Shown here piece after piece: positions 7,085-16,004 of a stretch of 43,199 nt of DNA. A program made the translations under genes and the position numbers. The notes beneath the pieces are model-generated. The model had not been told where the DNA came from. It was given only the letters and a program-made list of their open reading frames with translations, and did not search any database. Origin of the DNA: CAIKZZ01 sp036742455. Its GTDB lineage: Bacteria > Pseudomonadota > Gammaproteobacteria > Steroidobacterales > Steroidobacteraceae. The first letter of the stretch is position 1; each line of letters opens with the position of its first letter. Where the stretch lies: contig DAINQU010000025.1 in assembly GCA_036742455.1 (NCBI GenBank), forward strand, positions 1 to 43,199, in the 5' to 3' direction.

Positions 7085-8494
7085 TCAACGATAGCGCCAG
7101 GTGGTCCCGTTCGGACCGTCGTCGAGCACCACGTTACGCGCGAGCAGCGCATCGCGAATGCGGTCGGACTCCGCGAAGTTTCGGGATTTACGCGCCGCCG
7201 TGCGCGCCTCGACCAACGCGTCGATCTCGGCGGCGGCCGGATCGACGATCGGCGCGTCCAGCGATTGCCCCGGCAAGGCCTTCAGCCACACGTCGGCCGG
7301 CACCGTCAAAATGCCCAGAACCCCGCCGAGATCGATGAGCTCGCCGGCCAATGCCCCGGCCAGCGCCGCGTCGCCGGCCGACTTCGCCACGTTCAAATCG
7401 CGCGCCAACGCCAGCAACACGGCCAGCGCCTCCGGCGTGTTGAAGTCGTCGTTCATCGCCTCGGTAAACGCAGTGGTCGCGGCCGAGCGCGCCCCGGCGA
7501 CGGGCGTCACGTCGCGTAACGCGGTGTACAGTCGCTCCAAGGCGCCGTCGGCTTGGCGTAAATTCTCGTCCGAATAGTTGATCGGACCGCGGTAGTGCGA
7601 ACCCAACACGAACATCCGCATCACTTCCGGCCGCAACGTCTTCAGCACCTCTCGTACCGTGAAAAAGTTGCCAAGCGATTTGGACATCTTTTCGGCATTC
7701 ACGTTGACGAAGCCGTTGTGCATCCACGCGTTCACGAACTTCGACCCACAGGCCGCGCAGGTCTGAGCAATTTCGTTTTCGTGGTGCGGGAATTTGAGAT
7801 CCATGCCGCCGCCGTGGATGTCAAAGTGCTCACCGAGCAGCGACACCGACATGGCCGAGCACTCGATGTGCCAGCCCGGCCGTCCATCGCCCCACGGTGA
7901 GGGCCACGCCGGCTCACCGGGCTTGGCTTTCTTCCAGAGCACGAAGTCCAACGGGTCGCGTTTCGCCTCGTTGATCTCGACGCGCGCACCCGCGCGCAAG
8001 TCCGCGAGGCGCTTACCGGACAGCTGGCCGTAGCCGTCGAACTTCGCGACCGCGTAAAGCACATCGCCGTCGCTGGCGACGTACGCGTAACCTTTTTCGA
8101 TCAGGCGCTCCACCATCGCCACGATGGCACCGACATACTCGGTCGCGCGCGGCTCGTGCTCCGGCGACTCGACCCCGAGCGCGCGGCAATCCTCGTGCAT
8201 CGCCGTAATGAAGCGCTCGGTCAGCGCGTGCATCGGCTCGCCGTTCTCGTTCGCCCGCTGGATGATCTTGTCATCGATGTCGGTGATGTTGCGCACGTGC
8301 GTGACGCGATAACCGGCGTAGCGCAGGTAACGACGTACCGCATCAAAGACGACGAGCGAGCGCGCGTGCCCCACGTGGCAATAGTCGTACACCGTCATGC
8401 CGCAGACGTACATGCGGACGTGGTTCGGCTCGAGTGTGACCAACGCTTCCTTGCGGCCGGTCAGCGAATTATGAATCTGGATCGTCACAGGCAT
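7085..8494 (-). CDS. cysS: Cysteinyl-tRNA synthetase
   Basis: Charges tRNA-Cys with cysteine in the cytoplasm; class I enzyme. The 469-aa length is close to E. coli CysRS (461). The HIGH-type motif is HVGH, within CGMTVYDYCHVGHARS, and the first zinc-ligand Cys lies in that segment. The KMSKS motif is exact (EKMSKSLGNF). Other conserved blocks are RNITDIDDKII and the WHIECS segment with the other zinc ligands. ATG at 8494 follows a GAGG at 5-nt spacing, located across the end of gltX. The gltX stop is only 4 bp upstream, so the two synthetase genes form one operon transcribed gltX then cysS. Confidence 0.98.
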   Translation of the reverse strand: MPVTIQIHNSLTGRKEALVTLEPNHVRMYVCGMTVYDYCHVGHARSLVVFDAVRRYLRYAGYRVTHVRNITDIDDKIIQRANENGEPMHALTERFITAMHEDCRALGVESPEHEPRATEYVGAIVAMVERLIEKGYAYVASDGDVLYAVAKFDGYGQLSGKRLADLRAGARVEINEAKRDPLDFVLWKKAKPGEPAWPSPWGDGRPGWHIECSAMSVSLLGEHFDIHGGGMDLKFPHHENEIAQTCAACGSKFVNAWMHNGFVNVNAEKMSKSLGNFFTVREVLKTLRPEVMRMFVLGSHYRGPINYSDENLRQADGALERLYTALRDVTPVAGARSAATTAFTEAMNDDFNTPEALAVLLALARDLNVAKSAGDAALAGALAGELIDLGGVLGILTVPADVWLKALPGQSLDAPIVDPAAAEIDALVEARTAARKSRNFAESDRIRDALLARNVVLDDGPNGTTWRYR

Positions 8495-8498
8495 GTCC

Positions 8499-9899
8499 TC
8501 AAGAGGCGCTCGCGGCCAAGGCTTTGGCAGCCTCGAGCCGTGAACGCAGTGTCGTTGGGTGGAGTAGCGCGAGTACCGGCCGCAATTCCGGTCCCTCCAG
8601 CGTCCCCGTCAGCGCGAGGCGCAGCGGTTGGAAGAGTGCTTTCCCTTTCGCACCCGCGCCTTTCCCCGCGTCGATCAGGACGTCGTACCCCGCCTCGCCC
8701 ACCGCGAGCAGCGCGTCCCAAAACGGCACGCCGGCCGCGGCGACGATCGCCGCGTCGGCTGCGGCCAAGGGCGGTAACGTGTTGTACAAGCGCTCACACC
8801 AGCGTTCGGCATCCGCGATCAACAGCACGTTCTTACGAATGGCCGCCACCGTGGCCGCCTCCAAGCCGGGCGGCGTGTGACCGCGGACCCACGGCTCGAG
8901 CGCACTGTCCGGGGCCCGCGCCAAGGCTTCGTGCTGCCAATGGTTCAGTTGATGGTCGTCCACGTGCGCCGGCGCATGCCCAAGCGCCGCCACATCGAAC
9001 TGCGCCGGCATGGCCGCCACGTCGTGATAGCCGTCGGCCGCGCCGGAGTGGCCGAGACGCAGCAGCAGATTCGCCACCGCGCCGGGCATATACCCACGGT
9101 CCTTCAAGCCGCGCACGCTCATGGCGCCGTCGCGTTTGGACAATGGCGCGTTATTGGGGCCCACCAGCAACGGCAGATGCCCGTACTCGGGAGGCGTCAA
9201 CCCCAGCGCCTCGATCAGTGCCCGCTGGCGCGGGGTGTTGGCCACGTGGTCTTCGCCGCGCAGCACGAGCGTGATGCCCATCTCGGCATCGTCGATCGCG
9301 TTCGAGGACAAAAACGAGGCGGTGCCGTCGGCCCGGCGCATGACGAAGTCACCCAGGTCGTCCGATCGGAAACTCTGCGGCCCGCGCACGAGGTCGGTCC
9401 ACTGCAGGCGTGCGCCAACCGGCATCCGGAAGCGCAGCGAGGCGGACCGCCCCTCCGCACGGCGCGCTGCCCGACCGGCCTCGTCCAGATGCGCGCAGCG
9501 CCCCGAGTAGCGCGGCGGGCGCTTTTGGCGGATCGCCAACTGCCGCTCGGCCTCGAGTTCCGCTTCGCTGCAAAAGCACGGATAGGCATGCCCTGACGCC
9601 TCGAGCCGCGCAAACGCAGCCGCATGCCGGTCGGCACGTTCGGTCTGACGGTACGGACCCGTGCCGTCGTCCCGACCCGGACCGCCGTCCCAGTCGAGTC
9701 CCAGCCACCGCAAGTCGTCGATGAGCTCGGCGATCTTTGCGTCGTCGGAGCGCTCGCGGTCCGTATCCTCGATACGCAACACAAAACGCCCCCCCAATCG
9801 GCGGGCGTATAACCAGGCGTACAGCGCGGTACGCAGGTTACCGAGGTGGAGGGAGCCCGTCGGGCTGGGGGCAAAGCGGGAAGCAACCGGATTGATCAT
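8499..9899 (-). CDS. gltX: Glutamyl-tRNA synthetase
   Basis: Attaches glutamate to tRNA-Glu (class I enzyme). The 466-aa product has the HIGH-type motif as HLGN in SRFAPSPTGSLHLGNLRTAL, then VLRIEDTDRERS, and the second signature as PLSKRDGAMS. There are Cys residues in the zinc-binding insertion (YPCFCSEAELE). The anticodon-binding C-terminal helical domain is complete. Since only one tRNA-Glu-type synthetase is in the window, whether it is discriminating or not cannot be told. A GGAG lies just before the ATG at 9899. Divergent from the cyclophilin gene across 46 bp that contain a TATAAT. Confidence 0.97.
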   Translation of the reverse strand: MINPVASRFAPSPTGSLHLGNLRTALYAWLYARRLGGRFVLRIEDTDRERSDDAKIAELIDDLRWLGLDWDGGPGRDDGTGPYRQTERADRHAAAFARLEASGHAYPCFCSEAELEAERQLAIRQKRPPRYSGRCAHLDEAGRAARRAEGRSASLRFRMPVGARLQWTDLVRGPQSFRSDDLGDFVMRRADGTASFLSSNAIDDAEMGITLVLRGEDHVANTPRQRALIEALGLTPPEYGHLPLLVGPNNAPLSKRDGAMSVRGLKDRGYMPGAVANLLLRLGHSGAADGYHDVAAMPAQFDVAALGHAPAHVDDHQLNHWQHEALARAPDSALEPWVRGHTPPGLEAATVAAIRKNVLLIADAERWCERLYNTLPPLAAADAAIVAAAGVPFWDALLAVGEAGYDVLIDAGKGAGAKGKALFQPLRLALTGTLEGPELRPVLALLHPTTLRSRLEAAKALAASAS

Positions 9900-9910
9900 A
9901 GGCTCCAGTA

Positions 9911-9916
9911 TATAAT
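9911..9916 (+). promoter_or_regulatory. Possible -10 box of the cyclophilin-lpxH unit
   Basis: A perfect TATAAT stands 29 bp before the ATG of the cyclophilin gene in the 46-bp divergent spacer. There is no good -35 at 16-18 bp; TTGATC at 9892-9897 is only 13 bp away. The overlapping minus-strand TATACT (9907-9912) is too close to the gltX start to serve as its -10 with a normal leader. Confidence 0.4.
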
Positions 9917-9945
9917 GCCGACCCCACCTTCCATGCGGTTACCCC

Positions 9946-10596
9946 ATGTCACGTCGCGTCTTCAGCACCTGTATCGCCCTGGCCGCTACCCTCGCGGCTA
10001 CTTTGGCCTTCGCCGGCAAGCCTGCGGACACCAAGGCCGCCGACAAGGCGACCGACAAAGCTGCCGTCACGACCGCGGCGGAGAAGCCCGCGGAGCCGAT
10101 GCCGACGAAGGTCCGCGTCGACACGAACCTCGGCAGCTTCACGATCCAGCTTGAGCTGGCGCGCGCGCCGCTCACGGTCTCGAACTTCATCGGTTATGTC
10201 CGCGACGGTCAGTACAATGGCATCATCTTCCATCGCGTCGTCTCGAACTTCATCGTGCAAGCCGGTGGCTACGACAAGACCATGACGCTGCGCTCGGCCG
10301 TCCGCACGGTGGCGAATGAATCGGGCAACGGCCTGTCGAACAAGCGCGGCACGGTCGGCTTAGCCCGCACGGACGCGCCGCATTCGGGCAACGCGCAGTT
10401 CTACGTCAACCTGACCGACAACGAAGAACTCGATCCGACCCCGCTGCGTTGGGGCTACGCCGTGTTCGGCAAGGTGATCGACGGGATGGACGTGGTCGAT
10501 AAGATCGGCAAAGTGCCCACCGGCGCCAGCGGCCCGTTCCCGAAGGACGTGCCACTCGATCAGGTCGTGATCGAATCCGTCACCCCGCTGCCCTGA
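9946..10596 (+). CDS. Exported cyclophilin-type peptidyl-prolyl isomerase
   Basis: Catalyses cis-trans isomerisation of prolyl bonds during protein folding. Residues 1-23 form a Sec signal peptide (MSRRVFSTCIALAATLAATL then AFA), followed by a Lys/Ala/Thr-rich linker to about residue 50. The bacterial PpiA/B-like cyclophilin domain covers residues 52-214: LGSFTIQLELARAPLTVSNF, the catalytic-site IIFHRVVSNFIVQAGG, and NAQFYVNL. The length, 216 aa, is typical for a periplasmic form. The next gene, lpxH, starts 7 bp after the stop, so they are co-transcribed; this pairing (cyclophilin then lpxH) is common in gammaproteobacteria. Confidence 0.93.
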   Translation: MSRRVFSTCIALAATLAATLAFAGKPADTKAADKATDKAAVTTAAEKPAEPMPTKVRVDTNLGSFTIQLELARAPLTVSNFIGYVRDGQYNGIIFHRVVSNFIVQAGGYDKTMTLRSAVRTVANESGNGLSNKRGTVGLARTDAPHSGNAQFYVNLTDNEELDPTPLRWGYAVFGKVIDGMDVVDKIGKVPTGASGPFPKDVPLDQVVIESVTPLP

Positions 10597-10603
10597 ACCG
10601 GCT

Positions 10604-11329
10604 TTGCACGCCCTCGTCGTCTCGGACTTACACATCGACGCCACGCACCCGGCCATCGGTCGGCAGTTCGTGGCGTTTCTCGAGGGCGAAGCACGCGCCG
10701 CCGAGGCGCTGTACATACTCGGCGATCTGTTTGAGACGTGGATCGGCGACGACGACCGCGATCCGCATCGGCAGGACGTGCTCGCCGCGCTGCGGCGACT
10801 GACCGCCGCGGGCGTACGCCTGTACGTGATGGCGGGCAACCGCGACTTTCTCTACGGTCAGGTGTTCGAACGCGCCACGGGCGCAACGGTGTTGACCGAC
10901 CCCACGCTGGTCACACGCTACGGCCGCACGGTGTTGTTCACCCACGGCGACGCGCTGTGCACGGACGATGCACCCTACCAACGCCTGCGCGCGATGGTGC
11001 GTGACCTGGCGTGGCAGCGGGTCTTTTTGCGCCTGCCGCGAGCCACCCGCGAGTGGCTCGCGAGCGCCGCGCGGGCCGGCAGCAAAGAGCACACCGCGCA
11101 GCAATCGCACATGCTCATGGACGTGAATCCCGAGGCCGTCACCTCGGTGTTTCGGGCAGCAGATGTCGACACGCTGCTGCACGGGCACACCCATCGCCCG
11201 GGCATCCACTCGTTCGTGCTGGATGGACGGCCGCGCACACGGATCGTCACCGGCGATTGGACGCACGCGGCGAGCGTCGTGATTTGGGACGCCGCGGGAC
11301 TTCGACTCGAGACGCGCGCGCGCGACTAG
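10604..11329 (+). CDS. lpxH: UDP-2,3-diacylglucosamine pyrophosphatase
   Basis: Hydrolyses UDP-2,3-diacylglucosamine to lipid X and UMP in lipid A synthesis, at the inner face of the cytoplasmic membrane. The calcineurin-like metal ligands are all visible: DLH near the N-terminus, GDLFETWIGDD, GNRDF, FTHGD and the C-terminal HGHTHRPG. The 241-aa length matches LpxH (240). Conserved sequence begins immediately at the N-terminus, so the TTG at 10604 is the most likely start although its ribosome site is weak; translation may be coupled to the cyclophilin gene 7 bp upstream. Confidence 0.93.
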   Translation: MHALVVSDLHIDATHPAIGRQFVAFLEGEARAAEALYILGDLFETWIGDDDRDPHRQDVLAALRRLTAAGVRLYVMAGNRDFLYGQVFERATGATVLTDPTLVTRYGRTVLFTHGDALCTDDAPYQRLRAMVRDLAWQRVFLRLPRATREWLASAARAGSKEHTAQQSHMLMDVNPEAVTSVFRAADVDTLLHGHTHRPGIHSFVLDGRPRTRIVTGDWTHAASVVIWDAAGLRLETRARD

Positions 11330-11362
11330 CGCCTTACGCGACGATCGCGAGCGCTACGGCGA

Positions 11363-11956
11363 TCAAAATGCCGACGGCGGTGGCCCCGAATGAAAGCGGA
11401 AATTCGGATCCGGACGGGTACACAGATCCGCTTCAACCTCGGCGAGGCGCTGCACGTGGGCGGCCAGATCCAACCCGTGCTGCTCGGCGTGCGCGCTCGC
11501 CATCTGCGCGTACAAGTGTGTGTGCCGCGCTTCAGCCGCTTCGAGACCGTGATAGAACGTCGCCACGTCCTCCGGTAAGCGCGGGATCAAGCCCGCAAAT
11601 CGTTCCGAGGAACGACCCTCAATCAACTGCCCACAGATCAACAGATCCAGCTTGCGCGCCGGCTCGTTGGAACTGAGCGCGCGGCGCAACTCGCCGGCAT
11701 AGCGTCCGGGCGCCATCCGCGCGTACACGACGCCACGGCGTTTCATCAGGGCGAGGACCTGTTCGTAATGACGCAACTCTTCCCGCGCAAGGCGCGCGAG
11801 CGCGAGACCCAAACCCGTGTCATCGGCATAGGCGAACATCAGACCTAACGCCGTCGATGCCGCCTTTTTTTCGCAGTTCGCATGATCCACGAGCAGCATC
11901 TCGAGCGAGCGCTCGGCCTCATCGAACCATCCCGCCGGCGTCGCCGCGAGCAACAT
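11363..11956 (-). CDS. miaE: tRNA-(ms2io6A37) hydroxylase
   Basis: Oxygen-dependent non-haem di-iron enzyme that hydroxylates the isopentenyl side chain of ms2i6A at position 37 of tRNAs reading U-starting codons. The 197-aa product has the ferritin-like ligand pattern: E in NCEKKAAS, EELRH in the next helix, then E in LIEGRSSERF and EARHTH. The ATG at 11956 is preceded at 5 nt by AAGGAGGG, and overlaps the stop of the kinase gene (TGATG). An upstream extension to 12112 lies inside the kinase and is not conserved. It is the last gene of a glycerate kinase-kinase-miaE set and converges on lpxH. Confidence 0.92.
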   Translation of the reverse strand: MLLAATPAGWFDEAERSLEMLLVDHANCEKKAASTALGLMFAYADDTGLGLALARLAREELRHYEQVLALMKRRGVVYARMAPGRYAGELRRALSSNEPARKLDLLICGQLIEGRSSERFAGLIPRLPEDVATFYHGLEAAEARHTHLYAQMASAHAEQHGLDLAAHVQRLAEVEADLCTRPDPNFRFHSGPPPSAF

Positions 11957-13191
11957 CAGAACCCTCCTTCCAATCGGTCCATCGCCTCGAGCAAAGCTTC
12001 CGCGTTCGGATATCGATCGTCGGGCTTTTTCGCCACGAGTCGCTCCCACAACGGGCTCCAGCGCGCGTGCTCCACCGGCAGCGCCGGGATCGGCGCGTGC
12101 GTATGTTGCCAAATCACCGCCATCGGCGTCGCCGCCAAGTACGGCTTACGGCCGGTCAGCAATTCGTAGAACATGATCCCGATGCTGTACAAGTCGGAGC
12201 GCGCATCGGTGGCTCGGCCGTGGCCCTGCTCCGGACTCATGTAGTACGGTGTTCCGAAGATTTCGCCGGATCCGGTGATTTCCGACTCGAGCGCGAGTTG
12301 TTTGGCCAAGCCAAAATCGATCAAGGCGAGCGAGCCGTCCTCGCGCAGCATGACGTTGCCCGGCTTCAGATCCCGGTGCAACACGCCGACGCGATGGATA
12401 GCGCCGAGGGCCTCGGCCATCTGCCGCAGCAAGCGCGGCGCCCGTGCGGCCATCCGGCCGCGGCGCAGGCTGGAGCGCATATCCCCGGCCGGGAAATACT
12501 CCATCTGCAGATAGGCGTGGTCGTCCGCCACGCCAAGCGCATAGATCTTCACGACGTTCGGGTGATCAATGCGTCGGATGATGTCGTATTCCTGCAAGAA
12601 CCGATCGAAGGTCCCTGGCTTGTCGCCCAGATCCGGTATGTGCCGCAGCAACTTGAGCACGACGATGCGCCCTTCCCGCTCGCTTTCCGCGAGGTACACC
12701 GTCGACAGTGCGCTCTGCGCCAGGGGTCGCACGCAGCGCAGCCCTTTGATGACCGTGGTCCCAAACCGATAGGCCGACTGCGCCTCGGGGCTCGCCCGAA
12801 AGGCGGTGCGCACGCGTTGCTGCAGCCGTGCGGCGTCTTTGATCAGATTGACGAAGGCGCGATTACCGATCTTGCGCTTGACGATCGAGCCGTAGGCCCC
12901 GGCTTCGATCGCGGCCTGCGCGCGGACAGGATCGGTGGCCGCAATGAGGTGAATAATCGGCGGGAACAGCACCCGCTGACGGTACTCGCGGATCCATTCC
13001 AAGGCGTCCGCACCGCCCGGCCGATCGTCCATCAACACGACGTCATAGCCTGCCGCATGAAATTCTCGTGCCAGCGGTCCGCGCTCGGCGGCGACGTGCG
13101 CGACCACCTCGAGTTGATCGTCGCCGATGGACAGGTGGTGCGTCAGCAGCGCCCGCTCCTGCGCGTCGTCCGCGATCAGCAGCACTCTCAC
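11956..13191 (-). CDS. Receiver-Ser/Thr protein kinase fusion
   Basis: A 411-aa cytoplasmic signalling protein. Residues 1-125 form a CheY-like receiver with D8 and D9 in the acidic pocket, D55 as probable phosphoacceptor (VVLMDD) and K105 or K107 near the usual Lys position. Residues 145-405 are a complete Hanks-type kinase: VVLK with ATP-binding K180, catalytic HRDLKPGN (D274), DFG (D292), the activation segment up to MSPEQ, and the SDLYSIG helix. The glycine-rich loop is poor, lacking the usual GxGxxG. There is no transmembrane or sensor domain. GTG at 13191 is chosen because it overlaps the preceding TGA (GTGA) and begins exactly with receiver strand 1; the upstream extension is out-of-frame translation of the glycerate kinase. 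The substrate is unknown. Confidence 0.9.
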   Translation of the reverse strand: MRVLLIADDAQERALLTHHLSIGDDQLEVVAHVAAERGPLAREFHAAGYDVVLMDDRPGGADALEWIREYRQRVLFPPIIHLIAATDPVRAQAAIEAGAYGSIVKRKIGNRAFVNLIKDAARLQQRVRTAFRASPEAQSAYRFGTTVIKGLRCVRPLAQSALSTVYLAESEREGRIVVLKLLRHIPDLGDKPGTFDRFLQEYDIIRRIDHPNVVKIYALGVADDHAYLQMEYFPAGDMRSSLRRGRMAARAPRLLRQMAEALGAIHRVGVLHRDLKPGNVMLREDGSLALIDFGLAKQLALESEITGSGEIFGTPYYMSPEQGHGRATDARSDLYSIGIMFYELLTGRKPYLAATPMAVIWQHTHAPIPALPVEHARWSPLWERLVAKKPDDRYPNAEALLEAMDRLEGGF

Positions 13192-14456
13192 GCCACACCC
13201 CGGACGGGTGCGTCGGTGCGCGCCCGCCAGGCGAGCACGATGTCGCCCACGTTCGTCGCCGTGGGTCCCGTGTACACCAGATCGCCGCTGGCGGCGAGGC
13301 ACGGGCCGGCGTTCGCCGCGGCGAGGCTCGCCGCGGCATCGAAGCCGTCGGCCGCCGCCCGAGCAACGGTGCCACCGTCGATCAGTGCACCGGCGTCGGT
13401 GCTCGCGCCGTCGATGCCGTCGGTGCCCGCCGCGAGCAGCGCCACGCCCGGCCGACCCGCCACGGCCAACGCCGCCGACAGCGCCAACTGCTGACACCGC
13501 CCACCGACACCCGGCCGCGGCGGCAACTGCACGGTGGTCTCGCCGCCGGCCACGAGCAGATCGGCGGTGCCGTGTGCCAGCCACGCGGCCAAGTCCCGAC
13601 CCGCCGCCACGGCGAGCCCTTCGACGCGCGTCGGCCAATGCTCGACGGTATACCCCTCGGCTCGCGCCTCGGTGTCGACGGCCGCCAAGGCCTGCGCGAG
13701 CGACCCGACCAGCACGGTGGGTAAAGTGGCGCCGCGCGGCGCGTCGATGCGCTCAAAACAGCGCCGTAATGCGTCCGGCAAATCCGCCGGCAGCGGCGTC
13801 TCCGCCCCCGGTGACATCGCCACCAAGCCGGAGCCCACGACCGACGGGTCATCGCCCGGCACGTCCGACAACACAAACGCCTGCGCCGGCCGATGCGCCA
13901 AGCGCGCCGCCAAGCGTCCGTCCTTGAGGGCCGATAGGCGTCGGCGCAGCCCGTTCAGCGTCGCAATCGGGACGTCACGGGCAAGGGCCCATTCGGTGAG
14001 CGCCTGCACATCGGCGAGTGTGACGCCGGGCAGCGGCTGCTCGACGAGGCTGGACGCGCCGCCCGAGACGAGCACCCAGACCGGCAAGTCCGCCGGCAAC
14101 GCCGCAAGAAACTGATCGAGCGCTTCGCCCGCCGCGAGGCTGCGCGGTCCCGGCACCGGGTGGTCGCCCACGCAGATCTGCGTGGGCGGATCGGCGTCGA
14201 CCGCCGCGGCCGCGTCGCTCGTGACCGCAAAGGCACGCACGCACTGCGCACCGAGCACGGCTCTCGCACCGGCGAGCATGGGCAACGCCGCCTTACCGAT
14301 CGCAATCACGGCGGTGTCGCCGCGCACGCGGTCGCGCGCCGCACGCGCCATCGCAGCCTCGCCGTCGACGGCGCGCAACGCCGTCTGATACAGCGCCAGC
14401 AGCAGGGCACGGCCGGGCGCAGACCCGTCCGGCGTCGATGTCTCAGGCCGTAACAC
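13188..14456 (-). CDS. Glycerate kinase (MOFRL family)
   Basis: Phosphorylates D-glycerate, in this family usually to 2-phosphoglycerate, linking glycerate or tartronate-semialdehyde catabolism to glycolysis. The 422-aa length is normal. Signatures include the N-terminal AVIAIGKAALPML, the VWVLVSGGASSLVEQPLPG segment, LSDVPGDDPSVVGSG, and the C-terminal MOFRL part with LLAAGTDGIDGASTDAGA and GPTATNVGDI. GTG at 14456 starts 14 bp inside the purF end and is the first start compatible with the family; the alternative M further upstream lies in purF. It overlaps the following kinase gene by 4 bp. No hydroxypyruvate or glyoxylate pathway gene is nearby. Confidence 0.9.
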   Translation of the reverse strand: MLRPETSTPDGSAPGRALLLALYQTALRAVDGEAAMARAARDRVRGDTAVIAIGKAALPMLAGARAVLGAQCVRAFAVTSDAAAAVDADPPTQICVGDHPVPGPRSLAAGEALDQFLAALPADLPVWVLVSGGASSLVEQPLPGVTLADVQALTEWALARDVPIATLNGLRRRLSALKDGRLAARLAHRPAQAFVLSDVPGDDPSVVGSGLVAMSPGAETPLPADLPDALRRCFERIDAPRGATLPTVLVGSLAQALAAVDTEARAEGYTVEHWPTRVEGLAVAAGRDLAAWLAHGTADLLVAGGETTVQLPPRPGVGGRCQQLALSAALAVAGRPGVALLAAGTDGIDGASTDAGALIDGGTVARAAADGFDAAASLAAANAGPCLAASGDLVYTGPTATNVGDIVLAWRARTDAPVRGVA

Positions 14457-15960
14457 CGGCGTGCATCGTGGAATCGGTGCGCCCGTCTTCGCGACGACGC
14501 GCCTTGGCATCGTCGGAACGCTCGCGCGCGAGGCGCGCAAAATACGCCGGCCCCACGTCGCCGGTGACGTACTGACCGGAGAAGCACGACGTGTCGAACT
14601 GACCGATTCGCGCTTTGTCGTGCCGTACGGCCGCGACCAGATCGTCGAGATCTTGATACACGAGCCAATCCGCACCGATCGCCGCTGCCACCTCGGCGTC
14701 GGTACGACCCGACGCCACGAGTTCGCTCTCGGCCGCCATGTCGATGCCGTACACGTTCGGGTAGCGCACCGGCGGCGCGGCCGAGGCGAAATACACTTTG
14801 GCCGCGCCCGCTTCACGCGCGAGCTCAATAATCTGCGCGGAGGTGGTGCCGCGCACGATCGAATCGTCGACGAGCAGCACGTTGCGACCGCGGAATTCGA
14901 GCGGGATGGGATTCAGCTTCGAACGGACCGACTTCTTGCGCTGCTCTTGGCCGGGCATGATGAAGGTGCGACCGATGTAGCGGTTCTTGACGAAGCCTTC
15001 GCGGAACTCAATCCCCAACTCGAGCGCCAATTGCATGGCGCTGGTTCGGCTCGTGTCCGGAATCGGAATCACCACATCGATGTCGTGATCGGGCTTCAGA
15101 CGGCGGATTTTCTCGGCCAGCTTTTCGCCCATGCGCATCCGCGCTTTGTGGACCGAGATGTTGTCGATAATCGAGTCGGGACGCGCGAAGTACACGTACT
15201 CGAACACGCACGGCGTGTGCGGCAAGCTCGGTGCGCAGCGCGCACTGTGCAATCCACCGCTCTCTTCGATGTAAACGACTTCACCGGGTTCGACGTCGCG
15301 GACCAGTTGGAAACCGGCCAGATCCAGTGCCACCGACTCGGAGGCGAGCATCCACTCGGTCCCGAGCGACGTAATGCGTCGCCCCAACACCAGCGGTCGA
15401 ATGCCGTTCGGATCGCGAAAGCCAAAGATGCCGTGACCCATCAGCAGGGTGACCACGGCATAGGCGCCGCGCACGCGCGCGAAGACGCGACCCATGGCGG
15501 CAAAAATCTGCTCCGGCGTCAGGTGCGACCCCTCTTCGCGCTGCAATTCGCTGGCGAGGATATTGAGCAGCGCCTCGGAGTCCGAACTCGTGTTGAGATG
15601 CCGTTTTTCGCCGCGCCACAGCGCCTCCACCAACTCGTTCGTGTTGGTGAGGTTGCCGTTGTGCGCCAGACCAATGCCGTACGGCGCGTTCACGTAAAAC
15701 GGCTGGGCCTCGGCCGAGCCGTCGTTGCCGGCGGTGGGATAGCGCACGTGACCGATGCCGACGTTGCCCACCAACTGCAGCATGTGGCGCTGTTGGAAGA
15801 CGTCACGAACGAGGCCGGAATCCTTGCGCAGAACCAGGTTCCCCTGGTCACACGTCATGATGCCGGCGGCGTCCTGGCCGCGGTGCTGGAGCACCGTGAG
15901 CGCATCGTAAATGCGCTGATTAACGGGGGAATGGCCGACGATGCCGACAATGCCGCACAT
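14443..15960 (-). CDS. purF: Amidophosphoribosyltransferase
   Basis: First committed step of purine synthesis: PRPP plus glutamine to 5-phosphoribosylamine. The 505-aa product begins MCGIVGIVG, so Cys2 becomes the N-terminal nucleophile of the glutaminase domain (residues 2-235), with GNLTNT and the SDSEAL segment. The phosphoribosyltransferase half has the PRPP loop LLVDDSIVRGTTS. The 30-residue C-terminal tail is charged and not conserved. A GGAG lies 12 nt before the ATG, a rather long spacing. The cvpA gene ends 44 bp upstream, as in other gammaproteobacteria, and the glycerate kinase overlaps the 3' end. Confidence 0.98.
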   Translation of the reverse strand: MCGIVGIVGHSPVNQRIYDALTVLQHRGQDAAGIMTCDQGNLVLRKDSGLVRDVFQQRHMLQLVGNVGIGHVRYPTAGNDGSAEAQPFYVNAPYGIGLAHNGNLTNTNELVEALWRGEKRHLNTSSDSEALLNILASELQREEGSHLTPEQIFAAMGRVFARVRGAYAVVTLLMGHGIFGFRDPNGIRPLVLGRRITSLGTEWMLASESVALDLAGFQLVRDVEPGEVVYIEESGGLHSARCAPSLPHTPCVFEYVYFARPDSIIDNISVHKARMRMGEKLAEKIRRLKPDHDIDVVIPIPDTSRTSAMQLALELGIEFREGFVKNRYIGRTFIMPGQEQRKKSVRSKLNPIPLEFRGRNVLLVDDSIVRGTTSAQIIELAREAGAAKVYFASAAPPVRYPNVYGIDMAAESELVASGRTDAEVAAAIGADWLVYQDLDDLVAAVRHDKARIGQFDTSCFSGQYVTGDVGPAYFARLARERSDDAKARRREDGRTDSTMHAGVTA

Positions 15961-16004
15961 GGATGTGTAACTCTCCGCTGGATGCGCCGCAGGGGCGCGT
16001 CGTC

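Noticed and set aside
13192..13638. Long N-terminal extension of the receiver-kinase
   Set aside because: Arg/Gly-rich shadow of the glycerate kinase; the receiver begins at the GTGA overlap.
14457..14828. N-terminal extension of the glycerate kinase
   Set aside because: Lies wholly in purF in another frame and has Arg/Ser-rich shadow composition.
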